Source: an uncultured Clostridia bacterium (lineage in GTDB: Bacteria; Bacillota; Clostridia; Lachnospirales; CAG-274). Taken from it: a stretch of 64,000 bases of DNA. The notes under the pieces are model-generated. The model had not been told where the DNA came from, searched no databases, and was given only the letters and a program-made list of their open reading frames with translations. The position numbers were made by a program, and so were the translations under genes. The DNA lies in assembly GCA_949948985.1 (NCBI GenBank), contig CATLIG010000001.1, forward strand, positions 62,001 through 126,000, in the 5' to 3' direction. Positions 1 to 8,750 of the stretch are shown one piece after another (the first letter of the stretch is position 1; each line of letters begins with the position of its first letter).

Positions 1-371
1 CACAGTGCCTGCATATATAAAAGCTTTTTGCCGCTTTTTTCCATCATTTCCACCGTAATAGGCACTTCTGACGATTCAGAGTTTTCTTTATCATTAAATG
101 TGTAGTGAATTGTTTTCATTATTACTACAACATCTTTTTTGCTGTGATTTTCAATATTAAAATTCTTTGAAATAACCGCGCTTGATTTTGCTTTTTCCGA
201 TAAATAAACCTTAAAAGAAATGTCATAAGGTATAGTCACTGATAAAATATCCTCGTCCATTTTTTCAGCTATTTCCTTTTCACTGGAAAACACGGGTATT
301 GCGCTCATAGACATACTTACAATCAGGGACATACACAATCCTGTAATTCTTCTCAAAATATTGTTTTTCAC
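1..371 (-). CDS. Exported protein of unknown function, N-terminal part (runs off the window)
   Basis: The frame opens at a GTG (371) preceded by AAAGGAGGTCGTTTAA, an excellent ribosome site, and stays open to base 1, giving 123 residues of a longer protein. Residues 1-30 are a signal peptide: a basic start (MKNNILRR), a hydrophobic core and a likely cleavage after AIPVFSS. The mature part alternates hydrophobic and polar residues (IPYDISFKVYLSE, VVVIMKTIHYTF), suggesting a secreted beta-sandwich domain. It lies downstream of two other exported proteins on the same strand, but a terminator at 498-557 separates it, so it may have its own promoter or depend on read-through. I recognise no family; it could be a surface or adhesion component. 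Confidence 0.72.
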   Translation of the reverse strand, partial: MKNNILRRITGLCMSLIVSMSMSAIPVFSSEKEIAEKMDEDILSVTIPYDISFKVYLSEKAKSSAVISKNFNIENHSKKDVVVIMKTIHYTFNDKENSESSEVPITVEMMEKSGKKLLYMQAL

Positions 372-497
372 TTAAACGACCTCCTTTCATAAAATTCAGA
401 CATATCCGTAATCTAAATTACTCAAAGCGTATCTGAAATAAATATATTAATTTTCGTTCAGATAATCCCTCAGTAATCTAAATTATTTCTCTCCCTT

Positions 498-557
498 ATA
501 CTAAAAATTGAGATTTCAGCAAGGAAAACCTTGCTGAAACCTCTTTATCTTTAGTAT
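498..557 (-). terminator. Intrinsic terminator after the 570-residue exported protein gene
   Basis: On the minus strand GAGGTTTCAGCAAGG pairs with CCTTGCTGAAATCTC across a TTTT loop, followed by AATTTTTAG. An outer ATACTAAA/TTTAGTAT extends the stem. It lies just past the stop codon at 602. Confidence 0.75.
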
Positions 558-601
558 AGATTACAAAATACTATTATAACATATTATGTATTATAATATT
601 A

Positions 602-2314
602 TTATGCGCAAGTTACCTCAACAGACCAAGTCTTGCCGTTAGTATCTTTTACATCTACTGTGAACTTCTTGCCTGAAGCAGTGTCAATACCTAAATCAGT
701 GCCTTTCAAGAATGCTGCTTTAATAGTTACAGTACCTGCTGCTGTATCAAATGCACCCCATGATTTATTGTACCATATTGTACCTGATTTAAGAGTAGTT
801 ACATCTTTACCGCCGATTACAAGATAAGCGTCAGACAATTTTTCTTTTGATACAGAACCTGGTGTAAGTGTAAGTACAAGATCTGCTGTACCAAAGGTTC
901 CGGCTGCTGTAAATGCACCTTTTGTAGCAGCTGCTGATTTAATAGAACCTGCTGCTATATAGTCGTCTGTACCTGGAGTTGTTCCATTAAGGTTCTGAAC
1001 AAAACCTGTACCATTACCTGTACCGCCGTTTACATCAGCAGGAGTAGGATCTAATTTAGTTACAGTATATACTGCTTTACATCCTACAGCTTCAGTTGCG
1101 TTAGTACCTATATAATCTTTCCAGTCAGCGTCATCATTCATTTCACCTGTAATCATAAAAGCAGTATGAGTTGCTTTTGTTTTTACTAAGTTTTGTTTTG
1201 CTGTAGCTTTATCAGTTGCTGCGTCAACTGCGGCTTTTGCGGCTGTTGAAAGATTAGTAGTTCCTGCTTTGTACTCGTCTTTAGTAGCATTAAGGTCAAA
1301 AGGAACGCCGTAAGAATAATCTCCAGCCATTGTCATTTGTATTAAAGCTCCGTCGTTGTCAAATACCTGACCTGTTGAGTCAGCTGCATATACAACTTGT
1401 TTTTGTTTTGCTTTATCTGCTGCAGCTTCAGCAGAAGCGGTAGTTGAATCTTTAAAGTATTTAACCTCACCTTTCTTGCCAAAGTTGGTGTCAGTGCTGG
1501 TTGAATCCATAATATCAGTAGCAGCTCCGGTTGGTGTATTTATCAGGTTTTCTTCGTCTACCTGTATTTGGTCTGCGTCTACATTGAAGTTAAGTTTTAA
1601 TTCATTTCTAAGATTTTTTTCAGTACCATCCTCTTTATTTGTGTCATCTCCTACAGTTGTAACTGCATCAAGAAATACTGTTTTATCACCTTTTTTCACA
1701 ACTGTCTGAGCTGTAATGTCAATCTGTACATTGTTCATACCGTTGTTAGAGAAAACAAGTACACTCTTTCCTTTAACTGTACCTTTGTAGTATTTGCAAA
1801 GATTGTCATATACTTCCTGCTGTTTAAATTCGCTCTTAAACTTTGTCTTGTTACCATTTGCGGCATCAACCTCTAGGTCATCCCAAGCAACTGTTACTTT
1901 GTCAACACCCTCTGTAGCTCCACCAAAAGTTCCGCAGAATAAATATACATCACCTGATGCGCCTGTACCTGCAGCTGCTCCGGTAGAGTCTAAAAGTTTA
2001 CCGCTGTCTTTAAGGTCAGCGAAAGTTGTTCCTACAAGCTCTCTCATAGCTGTTTTTGCTCCGCCGATACCGTTAGGGTCCATTGAAAAGTCAAGTGTAG
2101 CTGTAGGTAATGTTACAATAGTAATATCGCTGTCAGCAGGTACTCCTCCCTCAAATTCACCGTCTCCTTCAGAACCCTGAGAGTAGCTGAATGGAAGTTC
2201 TGTACCTATAACTGTGCCGTTTTCGTCTTTTATCTGAACATCAGCGAAAACAGCGTTTGCAGAAGTCAAAGCCATTGCAAGGCTAAGACTTAATGCCATA
2301 ATTTTTCTTTTCAT
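602..2314 (-). CDS. Large exported Ala/Thr/Asp-rich protein of unknown function
   Basis: A 570-residue protein with a clear signal peptide (MKRKIMALSLSLAMALTSANAVFA, cleavage near residue 24) and the ribosome site AAGGAGGAA. The mature protein is rich in Ala, Thr, Asp and Gly, with little Cys, as in extracellular or surface-layer proteins. No LPXTG anchor, SLH domain or catalytic motif is visible. The last 90 or so residues (from LVLTLTPGSVSKEKL to the end) look like an Ig-like or E-set beta-sandwich, loosely resembling CBM-X2 modules; that is inference. It lies 60 bp downstream of a membrane-anchored small protein (2375-2956), probably in one transcript, and is closed by the terminator at 498-557. 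Possible roles are a fibre or pilin-like subunit or a surface coat protein. Confidence 0.7.
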   Translation of the reverse strand: MKRKIMALSLSLAMALTSANAVFADVQIKDENGTVIGTELPFSYSQGSEGDGEFEGGVPADSDITIVTLPTATLDFSMDPNGIGGAKTAMRELVGTTFADLKDSGKLLDSTGAAAGTGASGDVYLFCGTFGGATEGVDKVTVAWDDLEVDAANGNKTKFKSEFKQQEVYDNLCKYYKGTVKGKSVLVFSNNGMNNVQIDITAQTVVKKGDKTVFLDAVTTVGDDTNKEDGTEKNLRNELKLNFNVDADQIQVDEENLINTPTGAATDIMDSTSTDTNFGKKGEVKYFKDSTTASAEAAADKAKQKQVVYAADSTGQVFDNDGALIQMTMAGDYSYGVPFDLNATKDEYKAGTTNLSTAAKAAVDAATDKATAKQNLVKTKATHTAFMITGEMNDDADWKDYIGTNATEAVGCKAVYTVTKLDPTPADVNGGTGNGTGFVQNLNGTTPGTDDYIAAGSIKSAAATKGAFTAAGTFGTADLVLTLTPGSVSKEKLSDAYLVIGGKDVTTLKSGTIWYNKSWGAFDTAAGTVTIKAAFLKGTDLGIDTASGKKFTVDVKDTNGKTWSVEVTCA

Positions 2315-2374
2315 ACTAAATTCCTCCTTAAATAAATTTATGAAATTATTTTTTAGAAACCGTATAATGGTTTC

Positions 2375-2956
2375 TTAGCTTTGAATGTGAAGTGTAATTC
2401 CTGTAGACACTGTTCTAAGCTCCTCATAATTTTCTTTGCTGTCATCTGTAAACTGAATGATATGATAAGTCAGAATAGCGTTGTAATCACCGGGTTCCAG
2501 ACGCTTGTTCAATTTGACGTTTGTTACGCTTTGACCAACCTCCATAATAGGGGATTCGTATACAAGGTCTTTTTCTTCCACCGATTGAGCATCATCTCTT
2601 AGGTTAATGTTAAAATACACAGGATTTGTGTTTCTTTCATTGTTTCTGACATAAGAATTTGGAGAAGCCTCAGCCCCTGACGGGAAATACCAGCTGCTTC
2701 TTTGTTCTGTAGTATAAGAGCTGTCATCGCTTGGCTCGTTTATAATCTCGTCGGCGTTCTCGTCTGTTATGACGGTACCTCTTCCCCCGGTATTTTCAAG
2801 TGCCTGGGGTCTTGAGCTTTCCTCGCCTGACATAAGCCATATTATTACCCCCACAAGTATAGCGATAATAACAACGGCAATAACCGAGATAATGATAATC
2901 AGCTTTTTATTGGATTTTTCAGACGGCTTACTCGGTGTTTTATCATTTTCTGCCAT
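2375..2956 (-). CDS. Single-pass membrane-anchored protein with extracellular beta domain
   Basis: About 193 residues. The ATG at 2956 is chosen because AAAGGAGGACAG lies just upstream; a longer frame from a GTG at 2974 would translate the ribosome site itself. A short charged N-terminus (MAENDKTPSKPSEKSNKK) precedes one membrane segment (residues about 20-42), then an acidic Ser/Asn-rich spacer and a C-terminal domain with the pattern YESPIMEVGQSV...L.PGDYNA. The topology is therefore cytoplasmic N-terminus, one helix and an outside domain. Similar small anchored proteins occur beside secreted surface proteins in Clostridia (family recollection, not a search). It is the first gene of the left-edge cluster and may assist export or assembly of the 570-residue protein. 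Confidence 0.68.
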   Translation of the reverse strand: MAENDKTPSKPSEKSNKKLIIIISVIAVVIIAILVGVIIWLMSGEESSRPQALENTGGRGTVITDENADEIINEPSDDSSYTTEQRSSWYFPSGAEASPNSYVRNNERNTNPVYFNINLRDDAQSVEEKDLVYESPIMEVGQSVTNVKLNKRLEPGDYNAILTYHIIQFTDDSKENYEELRTVSTGITLHIQS

Positions 2957-3460
2957 CGTCTGTCCTCCTTTCACATTCCGGAAACAATAGACTTAATCCG
3001 TTAAGTCCGTGTTGAATCCTTTATGATAAATATATCGGCAGCAGGAAATTAAAACTTAACGTTTTTTTTGAAATTTTTGAAAAAATTTTTAAATTCATAA
3101 AAATTGCTTACTTTTTCTGTATATTTCTTCTAATTTCTTCCGCTTCCTTTTATTTCCTGTAACAACCCATATAGATATCTCTTAAACCCGTAAAAAACAA
3201 ATGAGAAAAATCCTTTTAAATCAATGTTTTCTTTGGTTCTGCTAATATTATACAATATAAAAATTTATAAGTCAATTTATTTCTTTAAAATTTAATTAAA
3301 ATCCATTCATATAAAAATTTTTCCTTTTATAAATAAAGTATAACCCGTCCTTTCCAAAATTTATATAACAATTTGTAAAAAAAGTTGGATTTTTTAATCA
3401 TTTGGAGTTATAATCTAAATAAGAACGCTGATATATAATTTTACAAAAAGGATTGAAAAT
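2957..3460. other. AT-rich divergent spacer between the exported cluster and metH
   Basis: About 500 bases with no supportable ORF. It must carry the promoters for both flanking transcripts; one candidate for metH is at 3385-3414. I looked for SAM, cobalamin and T-box leader signatures and saw none. Confidence 0.5.
3385..3414 (+). promoter_or_regulatory. Predicted sigma-A promoter of metH
   Basis: TTGGAT (3385-3390) and TATAAT (3409-3414) are separated by 18 bp, 46 bp upstream of the metH start. Confidence 0.5.
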
Positions 3461-5854
3461 ATGGACTTAAAAACTTTGATAGGAAAAAAAATTTTGTTTT
3501 TTGACGGCGCTATGGGTTCTATGCTCCAAAAAAAGGGACTAAAAACGGGCGAACTGCCTGAAAGCCTTAATATTACAAATCCTGACGCCATAATTGATAT
3601 TCATACCCAGTATCTTGACGCGGGAGCGGATATAATAACGGCGAATACATTCGGCGCTTTTTCAACAAAGTTTGATAATGTCGGGGAAATTATTAATGCC
3701 GGTATAAATAACGCTAAAGAGGCGATTAGACTTTCGGGATATAAAAATAAATTTACAGCCCTTGATATGGGTTCGGTCGGAAAACTTCTGAAACCTTTGG
3801 GAGAACTTGAGTTTGAGGAATGTTATAATATATTTAAACGCTCTGCGGTATCGGGTGAAAAAGCGGGTGCGGACATTGTTATTCTTGAAACTCTTTCAGA
3901 TACTTATGAGGCAAAAGCGGCGGTATTGGCTGTTAAGGAAAATACCTCTCTGCCTGTTATATGTACTATGACTTTTGATGAAAAAGGATATGCCCTTACA
4001 GGAGCGGACGCTTTGACAATGACGGCTCTTTTAGAGGGGCTTGGTGTAGACGCTTTGGGTATAAACTGCGGACTTGGTCCTGTTCAGATTAAAGGGATTT
4101 TTGACAAACTCATTAAATACTCGTCAGTTCCTGTTCTTGTACAGCCAAACGCGGGCTTGCCAAAAGTAGAAAACGGTCAGACTGTTTATGATATTTCGGC
4201 GGAGGAGTTCGCCTGTCATATGGCGGATTTCGCTAAAGAGGGAGCGTGGCTTATCGGAGGCTGTTGCGGAACAACTCCCGCCCATATACAAAAAACCGTT
4301 GAGAAATGTAAAAATATTGTTCCTCCTTCTGTCACAAAAAAGAATTTTACTGTTGTATCATCTTACTCAAAATCAGTAATCATTGATAAAAAGCCTGTTG
4401 TCATCGGAGAGAGAATTAATCCCACAGGCAAAAAGAAATTCAAGCAGGCTCTTAAAGATAATAATATGGAATATATTCTTAACGAGGCATTGGCGCAGGC
4501 TGAAAATTATGCCGATGTACTTGACGTAAATGTGGGACTTCCGGAAATTGATGAAAAAGCGATGATGATATCTGCTGTTAAAACAATTCAAGCGTCTGTC
4601 AGTCTGCCTCTGCAAATTGACAGTTCCACGCCGGAGGTCATTGAGGAGGCTTTGCGTATATATAATGGAAAACCTCTTGTCAATTCGGTAAACGGGAAAT
4701 CAGAAATTATGGAAAAAGTATTTTCGGCGGTAAAAAAATACGGAGGAGTCGTTGTAGGCTTATGTATTGATGAAAACGGAATCCCGCCCTGTGCCGAAGG
4801 AAGATTTAAAATCGCTGAAAAAATTGTAAAAACGGCGGAAAGTTATGGAATTGATAAAAAAGATATTATTATTGACACCCTTACCTTAACCGTAAGCGCA
4901 CAGCAGGAAGAATCAAGAGAAACATTAAAAGCGTTAAGCCTTGTAAGGGATAAACTTGGGGTAAAAACAGTACTTGGAGTATCTAATATATCTTTCGGAC
5001 TTCCCAACAGAAGTCTAGTAAATACCACATTTTTGGCATTGGCTCTTCAGTCGGGTCTTAATGCCTGTATCATAAATCCATTGTCAAGACCAATGATTGA
5101 TACCATAAGTGCGTATAATATACTTTATGGAATTGATAAAGGGTGCGGTGAATATATCGCTATGCAAAGCGGCGATGATAAAACAGCTCTTCCCGATATT
5201 CCTGTAAAAACGGCTGAAAAAAGAACTTCTCTTAAAGAGCTCATTATAAAGGGAGTCAAAGAGGGAGCTTTTGAGGAAACAAAAAGACTTCTTAAAGAAG
5301 AGAATAAACAGCCTGTTGAAATTATAAATGAATATATTGTTTCCGCTCTTGATGTTGTCGGCGATGGATATGAAAAAGGCAAATATTTTCTTCCGCAGCT
5401 TATTATGAGTGCGGATACGGCAAAAAATGCCTTTTCAGCTATTCAGGAATTTCTTGATGAAAGCGGAGAAATTCAGGAAAAGAAAGGAAAAATTGTTATA
5501 GCCACCGTAGAGGGTGACATTCACGACATCGGAAAAAATATTGTAAGAGCGCTCCTTGAAAATTATGGGTTTGACGTTATTGATTTGGGAAAAGACGTAC
5601 CTGTTTCCATTATAGTTGACAGAGTTTTCACAGATGATATTAAACTTCTTGGCTTAAGCGCGCTGATGACGACTACAGTTATTAATATGGAAAGAACAAT
5701 TAAAGAAGTAAAAAAGGTTTGTCCGGACTGTAAAATTATGGTTGGAGGGGCAGTTCTTAATCAGGAATACGCGGACGAAATCGGTGCGGATTTTTATGGC
5801 AAAGACGCTTTAGCCTCTGTTGAATACGCTCAAAAGGTATTTTCGGAAATTTAA
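3461..5854 (+). CDS. metH: Cobalamin-dependent methionine synthase without reactivation domain
   Basis: Transfers a methyl group from methyltetrahydrofolate to homocysteine through protein-bound cobalamin, giving methionine. The 797 residues hold a homocysteine S-methyltransferase barrel (about 1-290; zinc ligands C203, C268 and C269 in the INCG and GGCCGT motifs), a pterin-binding barrel (about 305-560, opening with VIGERINPTGKKKF), and the cobalamin cap and Rossmann domain (about 590-797) with the DxHxxG motif D686-I-H688-D-I-G691 that supplies the lower cobalt ligand. The C-terminal AdoMet-binding reactivation domain found in the 1200-residue E. coli enzyme is absent, as in many Clostridia, where a separate protein is thought to reactivate the cofactor; no such gene is in this window. 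The ribosome site (AAAGGATTG) is moderate. It appears to be monocistronic. Confidence 0.93.
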   Translation: MDLKTLIGKKILFFDGAMGSMLQKKGLKTGELPESLNITNPDAIIDIHTQYLDAGADIITANTFGAFSTKFDNVGEIINAGINNAKEAIRLSGYKNKFTALDMGSVGKLLKPLGELEFEECYNIFKRSAVSGEKAGADIVILETLSDTYEAKAAVLAVKENTSLPVICTMTFDEKGYALTGADALTMTALLEGLGVDALGINCGLGPVQIKGIFDKLIKYSSVPVLVQPNAGLPKVENGQTVYDISAEEFACHMADFAKEGAWLIGGCCGTTPAHIQKTVEKCKNIVPPSVTKKNFTVVSSYSKSVIIDKKPVVIGERINPTGKKKFKQALKDNNMEYILNEALAQAENYADVLDVNVGLPEIDEKAMMISAVKTIQASVSLPLQIDSSTPEVIEEALRIYNGKPLVNSVNGKSEIMEKVFSAVKKYGGVVVGLCIDENGIPPCAEGRFKIAEKIVKTAESYGIDKKDIIIDTLTLTVSAQQEESRETLKALSLVRDKLGVKTVLGVSNISFGLPNRSLVNTTFLALALQSGLNACIINPLSRPMIDTISAYNILYGIDKGCGEYIAMQSGDDKTALPDIPVKTAEKRTSLKELIIKGVKEGAFEETKRLLKEENKQPVEIINEYIVSALDVVGDGYEKGKYFLPQLIMSADTAKNAFSAIQEFLDESGEIQEKKGKIVIATVEGDIHDIGKNIVRALLENYGFDVIDLGKDVPVSIIVDRVFTDDIKLLGLSALMTTTVINMERTIKEVKKVCPDCKIMVGGAVLNQEYADEIGADFYGKDALASVEYAQKVFSEI

Positions 5855-6006
5855 AACCGCGGGACTTTTGTAGCTTTTTTAGCTTTTCAAAATAAAAAAT
5901 ATGATTAAATTTAATTTCTGCCATTTTTTTATATTTTCAATTTTAAAGTTTTTTGCCCCGCTTTTTTACAAAAAAGCGGGCGGGTGTGGGCAGCGCCCAC
6001 GGTTTT
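5855..6006 (+). repeat. Family A composite intergenic repeat, copy 1
   Basis: Starts with AAACCGCGGGAC right after the metH stop, continues with an AT-rich module (ATGATTAAATTTAATT ... TTTTAAAGTTTTTTGCC) and ends with two GC-rich hairpins, CCCGCTTTTTTACAAAAAAGCGGG (shared arms CCCGCTTTTTT / AAAAAAGCGGG) and GTGGGC-AGC-GCCCAC. Matching modules recur at 29209-29396 and 56429-56676. The hairpins could act as a terminator for metH. Confidence 0.75.
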
Positions 6007-6052
6007 AATAAAAATTGGTTTTTCGGTATTTTTATAGTTGGAGGTTTGTTTT

Positions 6053-6427
6053 ATGAAAATTCAGGAATCGGGAGAAAATTATCTCGAAACAATTCTGGTA
6101 CTAAAAGAAAGAAACGGCTGTGTACGGGCAGTAGATATAGCAAATGAGCTTAATTTTTCAAAACCAAGTGTGAGTAAGGCTATGTCTGTGCTTAAAGAGG
6201 CAGGTCACGTAAAGGTAGATAGACTTAATCAGATTTTACTTACGGAAACCGGCCGTGAAATAGCTGAAAAAATTTATGAAAGACATCTCATTCTTACGGA
6301 ATATCTTGTATCGTTGGGAGTCGATGAGGAAATCGCCTCAAAAGATGCGTGTAAAATAGAACATATTATTAGTGTTGAATCATTTGAAAAAATTAAAGAA
6401 CTTGTTGAGAAAAACAGAAAAAATTAA
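6053..6427 (+). CDS. DtxR/MntR-family metal-dependent transcriptional repressor
   Basis: A 124-residue winged-helix repressor that in this family binds DNA when loaded with Fe(II) or Mn(II). Residues 1-65 form the DNA-binding domain (helix-turn-helix near VRAVDIANELNFSKPSVSKA, wing near HVKVDRLNQILL). Residues 66-124 are the metal-binding and dimerisation domain with candidate ligands H78, C100, E103 and H104 in DACKIEH. A Cys at the position of C100 is typical of iron-type DtxR/IdeR, whereas MntR has Glu there, which hints at iron sensing (inference). No SH3-like third domain. The ATG at 6053 is preceded by GGAGG; a TTG at 6038 is in frame but lies upstream of that site. It heads the run of genes to 9906 and its stop overlaps the next ATG, so it may regulate them. 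Confidence 0.85.
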   Translation: MKIQESGENYLETILVLKERNGCVRAVDIANELNFSKPSVSKAMSVLKEAGHVKVDRLNQILLTETGREIAEKIYERHLILTEYLVSLGVDEEIASKDACKIEHIISVESFEKIKELVEKNRKN

Positions 6428-6444
6428 TGAAAGGCTGTTATTTT

Positions 6445-8304
6445 ATGAAGAAATTTTGTATAGTCAAAAAAATCACGGCGATATGTTTTTTTTGCGTTGT
6501 ATTGGGAGTAAATGCCGTTTTGGGGGATATAATTACCGCCCCCATAGACAGCAGACCTGTAAGCTTTGATTACCTTGAAAATCTTGTAAGACTTAATAAT
6601 GAGGCTTTTTTTGCTCCCGATAAAGATATTTTGGATATGTTTCCGGCTAATGCCAATTACAGCAGATTTGCCGAAAGCGATAATGTAAGGAAACAAATAA
6701 AAGATTATGTTTCAAAATCAAACAATGAAGATACAACCGTTATTATAAATATATCCTCTTATATGACAGCGGGACTTGTTGGAAGCAGATGCGGTGATAA
6801 TTACGATGATTTTGACAAAAAACTTGACGAACTTGAGAAACTTGCTGAACTTTATGATAAACCAACCTATTATGTAAATTTATCTATGCCCCGCACTCTG
6901 CCGGAAACAAGAATGAACAATATATGGAGAGATAATAAAACATACAGAGGTATGGGATATTATTATATTAAAAATAATCCTGGCTGTGAAGATAAAAATT
7001 ATATAAGCTCCGAATTTTCAAATATAAATCCTGTTCAGCTTATTATGGAATGGAGTTATGTCACAAACAAAAGATATGAGCTTGGAGAAAATTCTCTTGA
7101 GGTATGGGAAAAAGAATTTATAAATTATTTTGATAAAGTGTATAAAAAATGCGAGCCTTATAAATCCTATTTATCAAAATATATTATGCCGTTCTCGGCA
7201 GTTTCCGAAACATTCTCAAGACTTATGAAAATGCAGAAAAAAGGATTAATTGATGAAATTGTTATAAGCAACGATGATTTTCAGATTCCAAACTTTATAA
7301 CGTATTTCAATACAAAAAACGCCGATTGGATTCCAAAAGAATCCGGAAGTCCTATTAAATTCAGTTTTGCCAGAAATTATATTACAAACGGTCCAAGATG
7401 TATATATAAACTTCTAAAAGATGAAAAAGGTGTTTATGAAGCGCAAAGAGCTTTAGACGGAAAAGGAGAAAATATCAATTTCATTTTTGGGACAGACGAG
7501 CTTTCACAGCTTATTTACGCAAGGGATTTATCAAAAAGAAAAAATCTTTCTTCCGATTTTAATTTAGTAAGTACAAGTACAGGCTCTGACGTAGCAACAT
7601 TTGATGTTATCAAAACAAATTCTCTGCTTAAAAACAGCGTTAATTTTGTTTCTGCGGGAAAGAAAAAAACTTATGAAAAAATTGATTTGTACCTGTTTGA
7701 TTATAATAATAAAAACATTTCATCAGCATATATTTCCGATAAAATGGAAGAAAGCAGAAAAAACGGAAAAAATGTCGGACTTATTGAAATTTTCAGCAGT
7801 GATGTTCTTTCAGCCGGAGGAAACTCGTTATTCAAAAAACTTCTTTTTAACGCGAGAGAAAAAAACGGAAAACTCGGTATAAATGAGCTTGCCTGCTACA
7901 GCGCGTGGAATACCAACGCTAATGCCATAGGTCTTGGAGTAGCTCACGCTCAGGTATTTGGAATAATGAAACAAACTTCCGAAAATAAAAGCGAGTTTCT
8001 TAAAAATCACTTAAACATATTGGCGATACATTGTGCCGAAGATGGATTTTATACAGTCAAAGGAAAAAGAGATTTGACAAACGAAGGATTTTTACCTGTT
8101 TATGAAGATACCTTAAAAAGTGATAAGCTTTTGAATTTTATTGGATATAATGAAGTAAAAGACGCTTTCAATGGCGGAAAATATACTATAGGCGGAAAAG
8201 AATACACCGTCAGGGATTTTGATATTTCCAAATATAATTTCCCATGGGGAAGACTTTTCGAGTGTTGTCTTGAATTTGACTGCGAAATAGAAACAGTCGA
8301 ATAA
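6445..8304 (+). CDS. Exported DUF4127-family protein
   Basis: About 619 residues from the ATG at 6445, which has AAAGG upstream; an in-frame ATG at 6427 overlaps the dtxR stop but has no ribosome site. A signal peptide covers about residues 1-27 (KKITAICFFCVVLGVNAVLG), followed directly by IITAPIDSRPVSFDYLENLV, matching the conserved N-terminal PLDxRPV motif that I associate with DUF4127. The family has no assigned reaction. The body has Rossmann-like alternation and invariant-looking patches (MPRTLPETR, FGTDELSQL, ACYSAWNTNANAIG). The protein is expected outside the membrane or in the wall. Its position behind a DtxR-type regulator and ahead of a lipoprotein suggests a cell-surface role responsive to metal status (inference). 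Confidence 0.75.
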   Translation: MKKFCIVKKITAICFFCVVLGVNAVLGDIITAPIDSRPVSFDYLENLVRLNNEAFFAPDKDILDMFPANANYSRFAESDNVRKQIKDYVSKSNNEDTTVIINISSYMTAGLVGSRCGDNYDDFDKKLDELEKLAELYDKPTYYVNLSMPRTLPETRMNNIWRDNKTYRGMGYYYIKNNPGCEDKNYISSEFSNINPVQLIMEWSYVTNKRYELGENSLEVWEKEFINYFDKVYKKCEPYKSYLSKYIMPFSAVSETFSRLMKMQKKGLIDEIVISNDDFQIPNFITYFNTKNADWIPKESGSPIKFSFARNYITNGPRCIYKLLKDEKGVYEAQRALDGKGENINFIFGTDELSQLIYARDLSKRKNLSSDFNLVSTSTGSDVATFDVIKTNSLLKNSVNFVSAGKKKTYEKIDLYLFDYNNKNISSAYISDKMEESRKNGKNVGLIEIFSSDVLSAGGNSLFKKLLFNAREKNGKLGINELACYSAWNTNANAIGLGVAHAQVFGIMKQTSENKSEFLKNHLNILAIHCAEDGFYTVKGKRDLTNEGFLPVYEDTLKSDKLLNFIGYNEVKDAFNGGKYTIGGKEYTVRDFDISKYNFPWGRLFECCLEFDCEIETVE

Positions 8305-8327
8305 AATAAAAATATAGGAGAATTTAA

Positions 8328-8750
8328 ATGGAAGATACAGTAATAGTAATTATGGAGAAAGACAAAAATACAGGCTTTCTTGATAAAGAACTTGCAAGCC
8401 TTACTCTTTCCGAAAATGAAAATTTAATAGTAAATCTTTTTGTGATAAAAGATGATAAAGGAGAGCGAAAAATCCATATAAAGCTTTCCACCGACAGAGA
8501 TGTTGATGATTGGGAATATTCAGCGATATTCGATTATTATGACTTGGATATTTTAAAAGAATATGCTGAAAATATAATTGAGGAAGAGGATTATTATAAC
8601 CCTACTTGGGAAATAATATTTAATTATACTGATAATATATCAGAACTTGAGGAAATAATAACCGAAATATTAAAAATTCATAGAAAAGAACTAACGGAAG
8701 TTTATGATATAATAAAAGATAAGGAAAGTGAATATGATGAAAAAAAATAA
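8328..8750 (+). CDS. Small acidic cytoplasmic protein, probably DUF6762 family
   Basis: 140 residues, strongly acidic, with no signal peptide or membrane segment. It begins MEDTVIVIMEKDKNTGFLDKE and contains LSTDRDVDDWEYSAIFDYYD and a YNPTWEI patch; this layout matches my memory of DUF6762, a Clostridia-restricted family of unknown function. The ribosome site is ATAGGAGAA. It lies 23 bp after the DUF4127 gene and its last 17 bases overlap the following lipoprotein gene, so the three are almost certainly co-transcribed. The function is unknown. Confidence 0.75.
   Translation: MEDTVIVIMEKDKNTGFLDKELASLTLSENENLIVNLFVIKDDKGERKIHIKLSTDRDVDDWEYSAIFDYYDLDILKEYAENIIEEEDYYNPTWEIIFNYTDNISELEEIITEILKIHRKELTEVYDIIKDKESEYDEKK

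Noticed and set aside
2957-3460. SAM, cobalamin or T-box leader before metH
   Set aside because: No conserved cores of these leaders can be found; the region is plain AT-rich sequence.
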